Source: Pseudosulfitobacter pseudonitzschiae (lineage in GTDB: Bacteria; Pseudomonadota; Alphaproteobacteria; Rhodobacterales; Rhodobacteraceae). Taken from it: DNA of 64,000 bases. Location of the stretch: assembly GCF_900129395.1 (NCBI RefSeq), contig NZ_FQVP01000007.1, positions 88,901 through 152,900 on the forward strand, in the 5' to 3' direction. Each line of letters starts with the position of its first letter. The first letter of the stretch is position 1. The position numbers were made by a program, and so were the translations under genes. Under the pieces are notes generated by a model. That model saw only the letters and a list, made by a program, of their open reading frames with translations, had not been told where the DNA came from and searched no databases. Shown here piece after piece: positions 28,769 through 36,569 of this stretch.

Positions 28769-29797
28769 CTAAGCCGAAGCGTTCACCTCGAAACCAGTGG
28801 GGATGGTATTGTCGCCCTCCAGGATCAGCGCAGCCATCGTTTCAGCCACCTTCGGGGCCATGCCAAAGCCGATCTTGAAGCCGCCGTTGGCGATATAGTG
28901 GCCGGGGCGATCCGGCCATGCGCCCAGCATCGGGGCGCGTGACCGGGCACGGGGCCGCACGCCGGCCCAGCGCCCGATGACCGGCGCATGGGCCAGCGCT
29001 GGCACCGCCAAACGCGCGCGCGCAACGATGTCGTCAAGTTGGCCGTCAGGTTGCAGGTGGTCGTATTGGTTCTCTGACGTGGACCCGATGGCGGTGGTCC
29101 CATCCGCATGTGGAATGATGTGCAGCCCGTCGGCATAAAGCTGCGGCGCGCCGGCCATGTCGTATTGCAGCAGGGCCGCCTGACCTTTCACACCTGCCCC
29201 CATCGGGCGGGATGCGGTCTTGTTCAGCTCTTGCAGGCCGACGATGCCGGTGGCCCACAGGGTCGGGCCGTCTGATGCGCCGTCTTGGTCCACCGTGACC
29301 CCGCGCGCCTCCAGCGCGCCAACCAGTGCGGCGCAGGCCTGTGCCGGATGCAAATGCGCGCTGAGATCGTCATGGATCAACTGGCCGGTGGCGCTGTCGG
29401 GTTCCCACGGGCTGCCGGATGTGGGGCGCAGGGTCCAGCTTGCCTGTCCGTGCCACAGCGTACGGGCCGTTTCGATACGTGCCTGCGCCAGAGCCAGCGC
29501 ATGATCGTCCGCCACCGGTTGCAGCCGCCCCGACCGGATATAGCCGGAGTGCCGTCCGCCTGCGTCCGACACGCCGCGCCAGAAGCTTTCGGCCATCAGC
29601 AGGCTTTCAAGCTGGAATTGCTTCTTGGGGTTCCAGTTCTCTGGCACATGCGGGGCCAGTGCGCCGACAATGCCCCCCGACGCGCCCGAGGCGGGGCCGT
29701 TTGGGTCGATGACGCGCACGGTGGCGCCTTTCTGAGCACAGGCCCACGCCGTCGCCAGGCCAAAAATGCCCGCGCCGCGTATGGTGATGTCGGGCAT
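28769..29797 (-). CDS. FAD-dependent amine oxidase, MnmC(o)/glycine-oxidase-like
   Basis: 342-residue FAD oxidoreductase of the DAO family. The N-terminus has the Rossmann motif GAGIFGLATAWACAQKGATV and the C-terminus the GHYIANGGFKIGFGMAP FAD block. It is divergent from mnmD with 57 bases between starts. In enterobacteria the FAD domain and methyltransferase domain are fused as MnmC. Here they may be separate proteins doing the two last steps of mnm5U modification; a plain glycine or D-amino acid oxidase is the alternative. The ATG at 29797 is preferred to a TTG two codons upstream. Confidence 0.75.
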   Translation of the reverse strand: MPDITIRGAGIFGLATAWACAQKGATVRVIDPNGPASGASGGIVGALAPHVPENWNPKKQFQLESLLMAESFWRGVSDAGGRHSGYIRSGRLQPVADDHALALAQARIETARTLWHGQASWTLRPTSGSPWEPDSATGQLIHDDLSAHLHPAQACAALVGALEARGVTVDQDGASDGPTLWATGIVGLQELNKTASRPMGAGVKGQAALLQYDMAGAPQLYADGLHIIPHADGTTAIGSTSENQYDHLQPDGQLDDIVARARLAVPALAHAPVIGRWAGVRPRARSRAPMLGAWPDRPGHYIANGGFKIGFGMAPKVAETMAALILEGDNTIPTGFEVNASA

Positions 29798-29854
29798 TGC
29801 CAAGGTTGGGACCTTTCGTCATGGATGCACGAAACTTCCTTACAGGGTGACAGG

Positions 29855-30514
29855 ATGCAGGACCAGCGCGCAGACTTGGAATGGCGGGACGGCGACGTGC
29901 CGGTCAGCACGCGGTTTGACGACCCTTACTTCAGTCTTGAAAACGGTCTGGATGAAACACGCCACGTGTTTCTGGCGGGCAACGGGCTGCCTGCGCGGTT
30001 TCGGGACGGGTTTCACATCGGCGAACTGGGGTTTGGCACGGGGCTGAATTTCATGGTCACGCTGGCGGCATGGCGTGCGGCGGGCGTGGATGGTGTGCTG
30101 CAATTCACCAGCTTCGAAGCCTATCCGATGTCGGTAGAGGAAATGGCCCGCGCGCTTGCCGCCTTTGGGATCGGGGACGAACTGGTCGCGGTCTGGAACG
30201 GGCGCGGCGGGCGGTTTGAGTTTGGCGATGCGGTGCTGGAGGTGATCGCGGGCGATGCACGCACCACCTTGCCCGCTTGGCAAGGCAGGGCAGATGCGTG
30301 GTTTCTGGACGGATTTTCGCCGGCCAAGAACCCCGAACTGTGGGACGAAACCCTGATGCAGGCCGTGGCCGATCATACGGCACCGCAGGGCACGATCGCC
30401 ACCTACACGGCTGCAGGCTTTGTCCGCCGCGGGCTGGATGCGGCAGGGTTCGAGGTCAGCCGGATTTCCGGTTATGGCCGCAAACGGCATATGACGGTGG
30501 GAACAAAACGATGA
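29855..30514 (+). CDS. mnmD: tRNA (5-methylaminomethyl-2-thiouridine)-methyltransferase MnmD
   Basis: S-adenosylmethionine-dependent methyltransferase that makes mnm5(s2)U34 in tRNA. The 219-residue protein has the characteristic SARFDDPYFS-like N-terminus, ETRHVFLAGNGL, the SAM loop ELGFGTGLNFMV and the DAWFLDGFSPAKNPELW catalytic block, matching the N-terminal half of MnmC. An in-frame ATG at 29825 is an alternative start. The end overlaps the DMT transporter start (ATGA). Confidence 0.9.
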   Translation: MQDQRADLEWRDGDVPVSTRFDDPYFSLENGLDETRHVFLAGNGLPARFRDGFHIGELGFGTGLNFMVTLAAWRAAGVDGVLQFTSFEAYPMSVEEMARALAAFGIGDELVAVWNGRGGRFEFGDAVLEVIAGDARTTLPAWQGRADAWFLDGFSPAKNPELWDETLMQAVADHTAPQGTIATYTAAGFVRRGLDAAGFEVSRISGYGRKRHMTVGTKR

Positions 30515-31380
30515 GCGCAGGCAACAACACACGGCTGGGCGTCGGCCTGATGGTGCTGACCACATTCGTGTTCGCCATGCAGGACGGCATCTCGCGGCAT
30601 CTGGCGTCGGAGTACAACGTGCTGATGGTGGTAATGATCCGCTATTGGTTCTTCGCAGCTTTCGTGGTGGCGATTGCGCGGGCCAAGGCGGGCGGCATCC
30701 GCGCCGCTGCACGCACCGAGCAGATGGCGCTGCAGATCTTTCGCGGGCTGCTGCTGGCGGCCGAGATTTGCGTGATGGTGCTGGCCTTTACCATTCTGGG
30801 GCTGGTCGAGAGCCTGGCGGTGTTCACCTGCTACCCGCTTTTGGTGGCAGCCCTCAGCGGGCCGATCCTGGGGGAAAGCGTCGGCTGGCGGCGCTGGGCA
30901 GCCATCGGTGTCGGCTTTGTCGGGGTGCTGATTATACTGCAGCCGGGCATCGGTGTGTTCAATCCGGCGGCGGTGATCCCATTGGTCTCGGCGATCATGT
31001 TCGCGCTTTATGCGCTGCTGACCCGCTATGTCGCGCGCAAGGACACATCAGCAACCAGCTTTTTCTGGACCGGCGTTGCGGGGGCCGTTGCGATGACAGG
31101 CGTCGGCATCTGGTTCTGGGAGCCGATGGCACCAACCGACTGGGCGTGGATGGCAACCCTGTGCGTCACCGGCGCGTTCGGCCACTGGTTGCTGATCCGC
31201 GTCTACGAAGTGGCCGAGGCCAGCGCGGTCCAGCCCTTTGCCTATATGCAACTGGTGTTCGGGTCGATGCTGGGCGTGACCGTCTTTAACGAGGTGATCG
31301 CGTGGAACGTGGCGACAGGGGCAGGGATTGTCGTCGCGGCGGGCCTATTTACCCTTTGGCGCGAACGACAAAAGGGTTGA
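30511..31380 (+). CDS. DMT family transporter (EamA domains)
   Basis: Inner-membrane exporter of the drug/metabolite transporter superfamily, 289 residues with about ten predicted helices as two EamA repeats. The N-terminal MVLTTFVFAMQDGISRHLA and the C-terminal PFAYMQLVFGSMLGVTVFNE motif are typical of the RhaT/YdcZ-like proteins of this group. The substrate is unknown. Its last 36 bases overlap the convergent lytic transglycosylase gene. Confidence 0.87.
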   Translation: MSAGNNTRLGVGLMVLTTFVFAMQDGISRHLASEYNVLMVVMIRYWFFAAFVVAIARAKAGGIRAAARTEQMALQIFRGLLLAAEICVMVLAFTILGLVESLAVFTCYPLLVAALSGPILGESVGWRRWAAIGVGFVGVLIILQPGIGVFNPAAVIPLVSAIMFALYALLTRYVARKDTSATSFFWTGVAGAVAMTGVGIWFWEPMAPTDWAWMATLCVTGAFGHWLLIRVYEVAEASAVQPFAYMQLVFGSMLGVTVFNEVIAWNVATGAGIVVAAGLFTLWRERQKG

Positions 31381-33318
31381 GCCCTTCAGCTCTTGCGAAA
31401 ACGGAATCGGCAACGGCTCCTTGCCCAGCCGCGCGCGGTAGACCGGCAGGCTTTCGGTGACGCGCATCACATAGTTGCGGGTTTCGCGGAAGGGGATGTT
31501 CTCGATCCAGTCAACGATGTCGATGTTGTCCTTGCGCGGGTCGCCGTACATTTCCATCCAGCGGATCGGACGGGATGGTCCGGCGTTATAGGCCGCCGAC
31601 ATCATCACCACATTGCCGTCGAACCGCCCCGCCAGCGTGGACAGGAACGTCGACCCAAGCTTTGCGTTATAGGCCGGATCGGTGATCAGCCGGTCGGTCG
31701 TATGCGCCTCGCCCAGCCCCAGTTGGCCAGCAACTTCCTTGGCCGTGGCGGGCATCAACTGCATCAATCCGCGCGCGCCGACACCCGATTGCACAACGGG
31801 ATCAAACTCGGATTCGCGCCGCGCGATGGACAGGGCCATTTCCGGGGCGATGGGCAGGTCCTGTTCGGTCAGCGGGTGCAGCGGATAATATGGCGCGGCC
31901 AGCGTGATCCCGCGATAGGCGACGGTCTTGCCGATCATCACGGCCAGATGCGGCTGGTTCACATCGATGGCCGCCTGTCCCAGTTGCGCGGCCTGTTCTT
32001 CGTCCAGCTGGTCGGCCAGATGGGTCCAGAACCGTTCCGCCACGCTCAGCTCGCCCGAGGCTTGCAGCAGCATACCCGCCTCGAACAGCGGGGAATGGAT
32101 CAGCGGACTGGTGCGCCAGTCGGATGCTTCGGCCTGTGGTCCCAGGCCGATGTCAAAGGGCTGTCCCGCCTTTTCGGCGGCAAGGATGCCATAGAACGAG
32201 GTCTGGAATTGCGCCCCATCGGCAAAGGCCTGATCGGCAGCAGCTGCATCGCCCAGGGCCTGATAGGCCAGACCGGTCCAATAGCCCGCACGCCCGCGCG
32301 AAATCGGGCTTTCCACGGCGTTGCGGTGATTCTGGAAATGCTTCAACGCGATGGCCGGATCGTTCAGTTTGCGCAGCGCCACATACCCCGCGATCCATTC
32401 CAGATCGGCATAGTCGGACCCCGAGGTCAGGAAATGCCGCGACGCCAGTTGATAGGCGCGTTTCGGGTCACCGTCGCGCATTTCGTCGCGGGCCAGCGCG
32501 CGGCGCTGATTGGACCATGCATCGGGCCGGCCAAGGGCTGCGGCACTGGTGGACCGCTCCAGCAACAGCGCCTTGGCGTCGGCAGAGCGCCCCTTGCGCA
32601 GACGCCAGACAAAGCGGGCATGTTGCAGGCCGGGGTCGGATTGCAGTGCGGCAGGTACGGCTGCAATTCTGGCGTCCACATCGTCGCGGCGCTGGGCCAG
32701 TGCGATGCGCGCCTCCACCAGCGCCTGGTGGCCCTCGTCCAGCAGCGGGCGCAGGCGTTGCGCCTCGTTCAACTCGCCCAGCCACAACATCGTGTCGGCC
32801 CGCGCTGCGTGGTGGGGTTTCAACAGGGCGCTGTGCCGCGACAGGAACAGCGCCTCTTCGTCCTTGTCCATCGGCAGCGTGGTCCACGCCAGGACAAGGC
32901 TGGCCTGTGCCTCGCCGGTCTGGCCCTGTTCGGTCATCGCATCGGCATAGGCCAGCACGCCGCGCGGGGTCTGCGGTTCGGCCTCGGCGAAATAGGCACG
33001 CACGGCGGCGGCGCCAGCCTTGATCGCGGCCTCTTCGCCCTGTCGGCGCAGGTAATCCATGCCGGGCCAGTCAAAGCGGCGGTTCAGGAAGTCCATATAC
33101 TCGGTATAGGTGCCGCGCCCCGTGCGCAGGCGGTGCCATTCGATCACATCTGCAGCCACAACACCGTCGCGGGCCGCAATCCGCTGGGCCGTGTCCCAGT
33201 TGCCTGCGCGCATTGCATCCATTGCCCAGCCCAGTGGACGCGGACGCTCTGGCTGAGCGGTCGCAGTGGTGGCAAAAAGGCACAGCAAAAGGGCTGCGAG
33301 GCGTGTGATCACTTGCAT
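31345..33318 (-). CDS. Soluble lytic murein transglycosylase, SLT family
   Basis: Periplasmic enzyme cleaving glycan strands of peptidoglycan to 1,6-anhydromuropeptides. The 657-residue precursor has a signal peptide ending near TTATAQ, a large helical N-terminal doughnut-like region (about residues 30-470) and a C-terminal SLT catalytic domain. The catalytic Glu lies in SIARRESEFDP, with GARGLMQLMPATA and AYNAGPSR motifs downstream. The start at 33318 fits the signal peptide. Confidence 0.9.
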   Translation of the reverse strand: MQVITRLAALLLCLFATTATAQPERPRPLGWAMDAMRAGNWDTAQRIAARDGVVAADVIEWHRLRTGRGTYTEYMDFLNRRFDWPGMDYLRRQGEEAAIKAGAAAVRAYFAEAEPQTPRGVLAYADAMTEQGQTGEAQASLVLAWTTLPMDKDEEALFLSRHSALLKPHHAARADTMLWLGELNEAQRLRPLLDEGHQALVEARIALAQRRDDVDARIAAVPAALQSDPGLQHARFVWRLRKGRSADAKALLLERSTSAAALGRPDAWSNQRRALARDEMRDGDPKRAYQLASRHFLTSGSDYADLEWIAGYVALRKLNDPAIALKHFQNHRNAVESPISRGRAGYWTGLAYQALGDAAAADQAFADGAQFQTSFYGILAAEKAGQPFDIGLGPQAEASDWRTSPLIHSPLFEAGMLLQASGELSVAERFWTHLADQLDEEQAAQLGQAAIDVNQPHLAVMIGKTVAYRGITLAAPYYPLHPLTEQDLPIAPEMALSIARRESEFDPVVQSGVGARGLMQLMPATAKEVAGQLGLGEAHTTDRLITDPAYNAKLGSTFLSTLAGRFDGNVVMMSAAYNAGPSRPIRWMEMYGDPRKDNIDIVDWIENIPFRETRNYVMRVTESLPVYRARLGKEPLPIPFSQELKGSTLLSFAPKGK

Positions 33319-33443
33319 TTCCTGTCGTGGCAAGGGTAGTGCGTTGCAACATATGATCTTGGCGCAACTGTGCAACTCACGTCTGCTTCAGGTCTATGTA
33401 ATCCGGCCAATTCCGGCCACCATTTTGAAAAAGGAGCGTGAAT

Positions 33444-34316
33444 ATGTTCAAGGGTTCTATGCCCGCACTCGTCACGCCGTTCCAGGACGGCGCACTGGAT
33501 CTGGACACGCTCAAGAAGCTGGTGGACTGGCAGATCGAACAGGGGTCCTCGGGGCTGGTGCCTGTGGGCACAACCGGCGAAAGCCCGACCCTGACCCATG
33601 GCGAACACGACAAGGTTGTCGAAGAGGTGGTCAAAGCCGCCGCGGGCCGCGTCAAGGTGATTGCCGGGGCCGGATCGAACAATACGGTCGAGTCTGTTCG
33701 CTTGGCAAAGCACGCGGAAGCCGTGGGCGCCGATGCGGTGCTGGTGGTGACGCCCTATTACAACAAACCGACGCAGGCCGGCGTGATCGCGCATTTCGCT
33801 GCCGTGCACGAAGCGTGCAAATTGCCGATCATTGTGTACAACATTCCGGGCCGCTCGGTTGTCGACATCTCGAACGCGACCATGGCCGAGCTGGCCAAGA
33901 TGGAGCGGATCGTGGGCGTCAAGGATGCCACGGGCGACCTGCAACGGGTCAACGACCAGCGGTTGATGTGCGGGCCGGACTTCATCCAGCTTTCGGGCGA
34001 AGATGGCACTGCACACGGGTTCAACGCCCAGGGCGGCGTCGGCTGCATTTCGGTCACGGCGAACGTGGCACCGAAGCTGTGCGCCGAAGTGCAGGCGGCC
34101 TGTGCTGCGGGCGACTATGCCAAGGCGCTGGAGTTGCAGGACAGGCTGATGCCGCTGCACAAGGCGATCTTTACCGAGCCGGGGCTGGTGGGTGTGAAAT
34201 ACGCCATGTCGCGTCTGGGCCTGTGCAGCGACGAGGTGCGCCTGCCGCATGTGCCGTTGACAGAAGCCACGCGCAAGCTGGTGGACAAAGGGCTGGCGCA
34301 CGCGGGTTTGCTGTAA
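33444..34316 (+). CDS. dapA: 4-hydroxy-tetrahydrodipicolinate synthase
   Basis: First committed enzyme of lysine/diaminopimelate synthesis: it condenses pyruvate with aspartate semialdehyde. The 290-residue TIM barrel has [24 protein letters not shown], and the Schiff-base Lys in [10 protein letters not shown]. The ATG at 33444 is preceded by AAGGAG at seven bases. A GTG six bases upstream is less likely. A terminator follows the stop. Confidence 0.95.
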   Translation: MFKGSMPALVTPFQDGALDLDTLKKLVDWQIEQGSSGLVPVGTTGESPTLTHGEHDKVVEEVVKAAAGRVKVIAGAGSNNTVESVRLAKHAEAVGADAVLVVTPYYNKPTQAGVIAHFAAVHEACKLPIIVYNIPGRSVVDISNATMAELAKMERIVGVKDATGDLQRVNDQRLMCGPDFIQLSGEDGTAHGFNAQGGVGCISVTANVAPKLCAEVQAACAAGDYAKALELQDRLMPLHKAIFTEPGLVGVKYAMSRLGLCSDEVRLPHVPLTEATRKLVDKGLAHAGLL

Positions 34317-34348
34317 GCGTTCAGGGTTAAAACACCGAGAAGTTCAAA

Positions 34349-34377
34349 CAAGGGGCTGCAAATTGCGGCCCCTTTAT
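34349..34377. terminator. Bidirectional terminator between dapA and soeC
   Basis: AAGGGGC (34351-34357) pairs with GCCCCTT (34369-34375), with A's upstream on one side and T's on the other. It overlaps the last codons of the leftward soeC gene, so it could end both transcripts. Confidence 0.7.
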
Positions 34378-35246
34378 CGTTTCCCGTAGTACAGCCCGAC
34401 CACATGTTCCGCCTGCGCAAAGAACAACCACCGCGCAACCAGTACCCCCGCCACATGACTCAGCACCGCCACCAGCGCCAGCCAGTGTGAAAACGGCACC
34501 AGCAGCAGGATCACCGGCAACGCAATCGCCAGCACAAAGGCGATGATGCGCAGTTTCATCCCGTGCTTGCGCCCCACCACAAAGACAAACTCGCGCAGCA
34601 GATAGTTGGTGCCGGTGTGCGGCGGCTCGAACGCGCGGGGCGTGCCGATGGAGCCAAGTCCCGTGGCCGTCGCGAGTGTCGTGCCCGACCGCGCGAACGC
34701 GCCGTCGCCGTGCACCCACGTGGCAACAAGCGCGCCCCCTGCCAGAAGCAGCAAGATCACCGCCGCAGTGGTCTGCCCGGCCAGCAACGCCCCGCCCGCG
34801 ACGGCCATCGCCAAAAACATCACCGGCGTCAGCGGCGAGTGCCAGCGCGGCACGGTTTTCAGCTGGGTGTAGATCATAGACGTTGTGAACACGGTCAGCA
34901 GGCACAGCACGGCACCCAAAACCCCAACCAACGACAGGGCGGTGGCAAAAAAGATCGTCCCGATGGCATAGACGCCCATCACCAGCAGGGCGGCCACCGA
35001 CATCACCGCCTCGCGGCTCAGCCAGCTTGTGCGCCATTGCGTGAACGCCTTAAGCGCGCGTTCGGGGCGGCCAAGGTGAAAGGCCGAGGCCATCAGCCCG
35101 CCCACCGCGCAGACATAGGCGATGGTGAAGAACACAAATGCAGTCAGCCCCGTAACCGCCGGATAGCCCAAGCCAAGCCATGCCAGCAGCCCAAAGCCCA
35201 GCCCCGAGAAGGTGGTGAAGAGGATGACAGAGGGTGCGGGATGCAT
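34374..35246 (-). CDS. soeC: SoeC/DmsC-like quinol-interacting membrane anchor
   Basis: Integral membrane subunit of a molybdoenzyme, 290 residues with eight predicted transmembrane helices. In SoeABC it passes electrons from the iron-sulfur subunit to ubiquinone. It is the third subunit downstream of a SoeA-type protein lacking a Tat signal and of a four-cluster SoeB. The start is one base after the soeB stop. The SoeC rather than DmsC reading rests on the operon with xsc. Confidence 0.85.
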   Translation of the reverse strand: MHPAPSVILFTTFSGLGFGLLAWLGLGYPAVTGLTAFVFFTIAYVCAVGGLMASAFHLGRPERALKAFTQWRTSWLSREAVMSVAALLVMGVYAIGTIFFATALSLVGVLGAVLCLLTVFTTSMIYTQLKTVPRWHSPLTPVMFLAMAVAGGALLAGQTTAAVILLLLAGGALVATWVHGDGAFARSGTTLATATGLGSIGTPRAFEPPHTGTNYLLREFVFVVGRKHGMKLRIIAFVLAIALPVILLLVPFSHWLALVAVLSHVAGVLVARWLFFAQAEHVVGLYYGKR

Positions 35247-35247
35247 C

Positions 35248-36027
35248 TCAGAGCTTCTCCAAGGTCTTGTCGAGCCAGCCAAGGAAACCGCCCGGTGCCT
35301 CATCCACGGGGGCAAGGTAGGGGGCCAGCACGTCAATCTCGGGCAGGGCATCCTTGGGCCGTGGCGGCAGATATTTGTTCACGGGCTTGGTGCCCATTTC
35401 CGGCATCAGGTCCATGCCGCCCCGTTCCGCCGTCAGGCGCGACACATGGCTGTCGGGGTCGGCAAAGTCGCCAAAGTGGCGCGCGCCGGCAGGACAGGTG
35501 CGCACGCAGGTCGGGATGCGGTCCACCTCTTCAAGGTTCTCGTTGTAGATGCGGTCGACACAGAGGGTGCATTTTTTCATCACCCCCTCGGCCTCGTCCT
35601 TTTCGCGCGCACCGTACGGGCAGGCCCAGGCGCACAGGCCACAGCCGATGCAGTCGTTTTCGTTGACCAGAACGATACCGTCCTCGACCCGTTTATAGCT
35701 GGCTCCGGTGGGGCAGACGGTGACGCAGGGCGCATCCTCGCAGTGCAGGCAGGATTTGGGGAAGTGGAACAGTTGCGCAGGCGGCTGGACCTTGGCCGAG
35801 GTCGCCAGCGGCTGCACCTCGTAGCTGTGCACGCGGTTCAGGAAGGTCCCGGATGGGGCCGCGCCATAGGGGTCCTGATCGGACAGCGGTGCGCCGTAGT
35901 TTTCCGTGTTCCAGCCCTTGCACGAGATCACGCAGGCATGGCAGCCGACGCAGGTGTCGAGGTCGATGACAAGGCCCAGCTTCTTTTCGGTGTTGTCGGG
36001 AAGAGTGGTCAATGCTCTGGCCTCCAT
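35248..36027 (-). CDS. soeB: SoeB/DmsB-like four-[4Fe-4S] ferredoxin subunit
   Basis: 259-residue electron-transfer subunit with four Cys clusters: CVGCHACVISC, CLHCEDAPCVTVCP, CIGCGLCAWACP and CTLCVDRI paired with CVRTCP. Each supports a 4Fe-4S centre linking SoeA to SoeC. The ATG at 36027 lies within the end of the preceding gene. The family start resembles TTLPDNTEKKLGLVID, which here follows a TTG at 36010-36012, so five leading residues may come from inserted DNA. Confidence 0.88.
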   Translation of the reverse strand: MEARALTTLPDNTEKKLGLVIDLDTCVGCHACVISCKGWNTENYGAPLSDQDPYGAAPSGTFLNRVHSYEVQPLATSAKVQPPAQLFHFPKSCLHCEDAPCVTVCPTGASYKRVEDGIVLVNENDCIGCGLCAWACPYGAREKDEAEGVMKKCTLCVDRIYNENLEEVDRIPTCVRTCPAGARHFGDFADPDSHVSRLTAERGGMDLMPEMGTKPVNKYLPPRPKDALPEIDVLAPYLAPVDEAPGGFLGWLDKTLEKL

Positions 36028-36569
36028 TTTGGATCGGTGATCGCAAAGAACATTTGCAATGTCTCAGAGACCGGGGCGGCGTAAACGCCCTTGGATTTGG
36101 ATACTGACGCTGCAACCTTTGCGAGGTGCCAAGCATCATCCAGAGACAGCCAAACAAGCTTGGAAGTAAGGGGGCGAAAACCTCGCTGTTCCCCAAACTC
36201 TTGGGCCTTTTGTGCAACTGCCGTTTGATATTCGGAAATGTATTCGTTTCCCCAACTCCATAGAAACTCGTTCCGGGGTTCAAACCAGCTCCCAATGGTT
36301 TCCAGTGGGGTCTCGCAAATTTTTCCATCAGGGAAATGGAATTCCAGCAGGCCGACCTCTTCGTCATATTGCCAGTTACCGACACCGTTCCCGATACCAA
36401 ACTTTGCGGCCAGCTGGACCATGCACGCATCTTGTTTGATGCAGCTTCGCTGGACCAAAGCGCCAAAACCCTCATCCTCGTATGAATGTGGTGCGCCGCA
36501 ATCGGGGCATTCGATTTCACATGAGAATGCCGATCGGCCGTTTTGTGCTTTTCGAAATGGCCAGATCAT
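36009..36569 (-). CDS. Uncharacterised DUF6882-like protein inside the soe operon
   Basis: 186-residue protein of unknown function with no signal peptide. It starts MIWPFRKAQ, then has a CPDCG pair, a long mixed region, an LWSWGNEYISEY aromatic motif and a C-terminal DDAWHLAKVA segment; it resembles DUF6882-type proteins, a weak match. Its ATG overlaps the soeA stop (ATGA) and its stop overlaps the soeB start. Its GC is visibly lower, about half, against the 65% of its neighbours. It is therefore a likely foreign insert that preserved the operon's coupling. Confidence 0.7.
   Translation of the reverse strand: MIWPFRKAQNGRSAFSCEIECPDCGAPHSYEDEGFGALVQRSCIKQDACMVQLAAKFGIGNGVGNWQYDEEVGLLEFHFPDGKICETPLETIGSWFEPRNEFLWSWGNEYISEYQTAVAQKAQEFGEQRGFRPLTSKLVWLSLDDAWHLAKVAASVSKSKGVYAAPVSETLQMFFAITDPKWRPEH

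Noticed and set aside
31393..33339. 648-residue plus-strand open frame opposite the lytic transglycosylase
   Set aside because: Antisense shadow; the SLT protein with catalytic Glu and signal peptide is on the minus strand.
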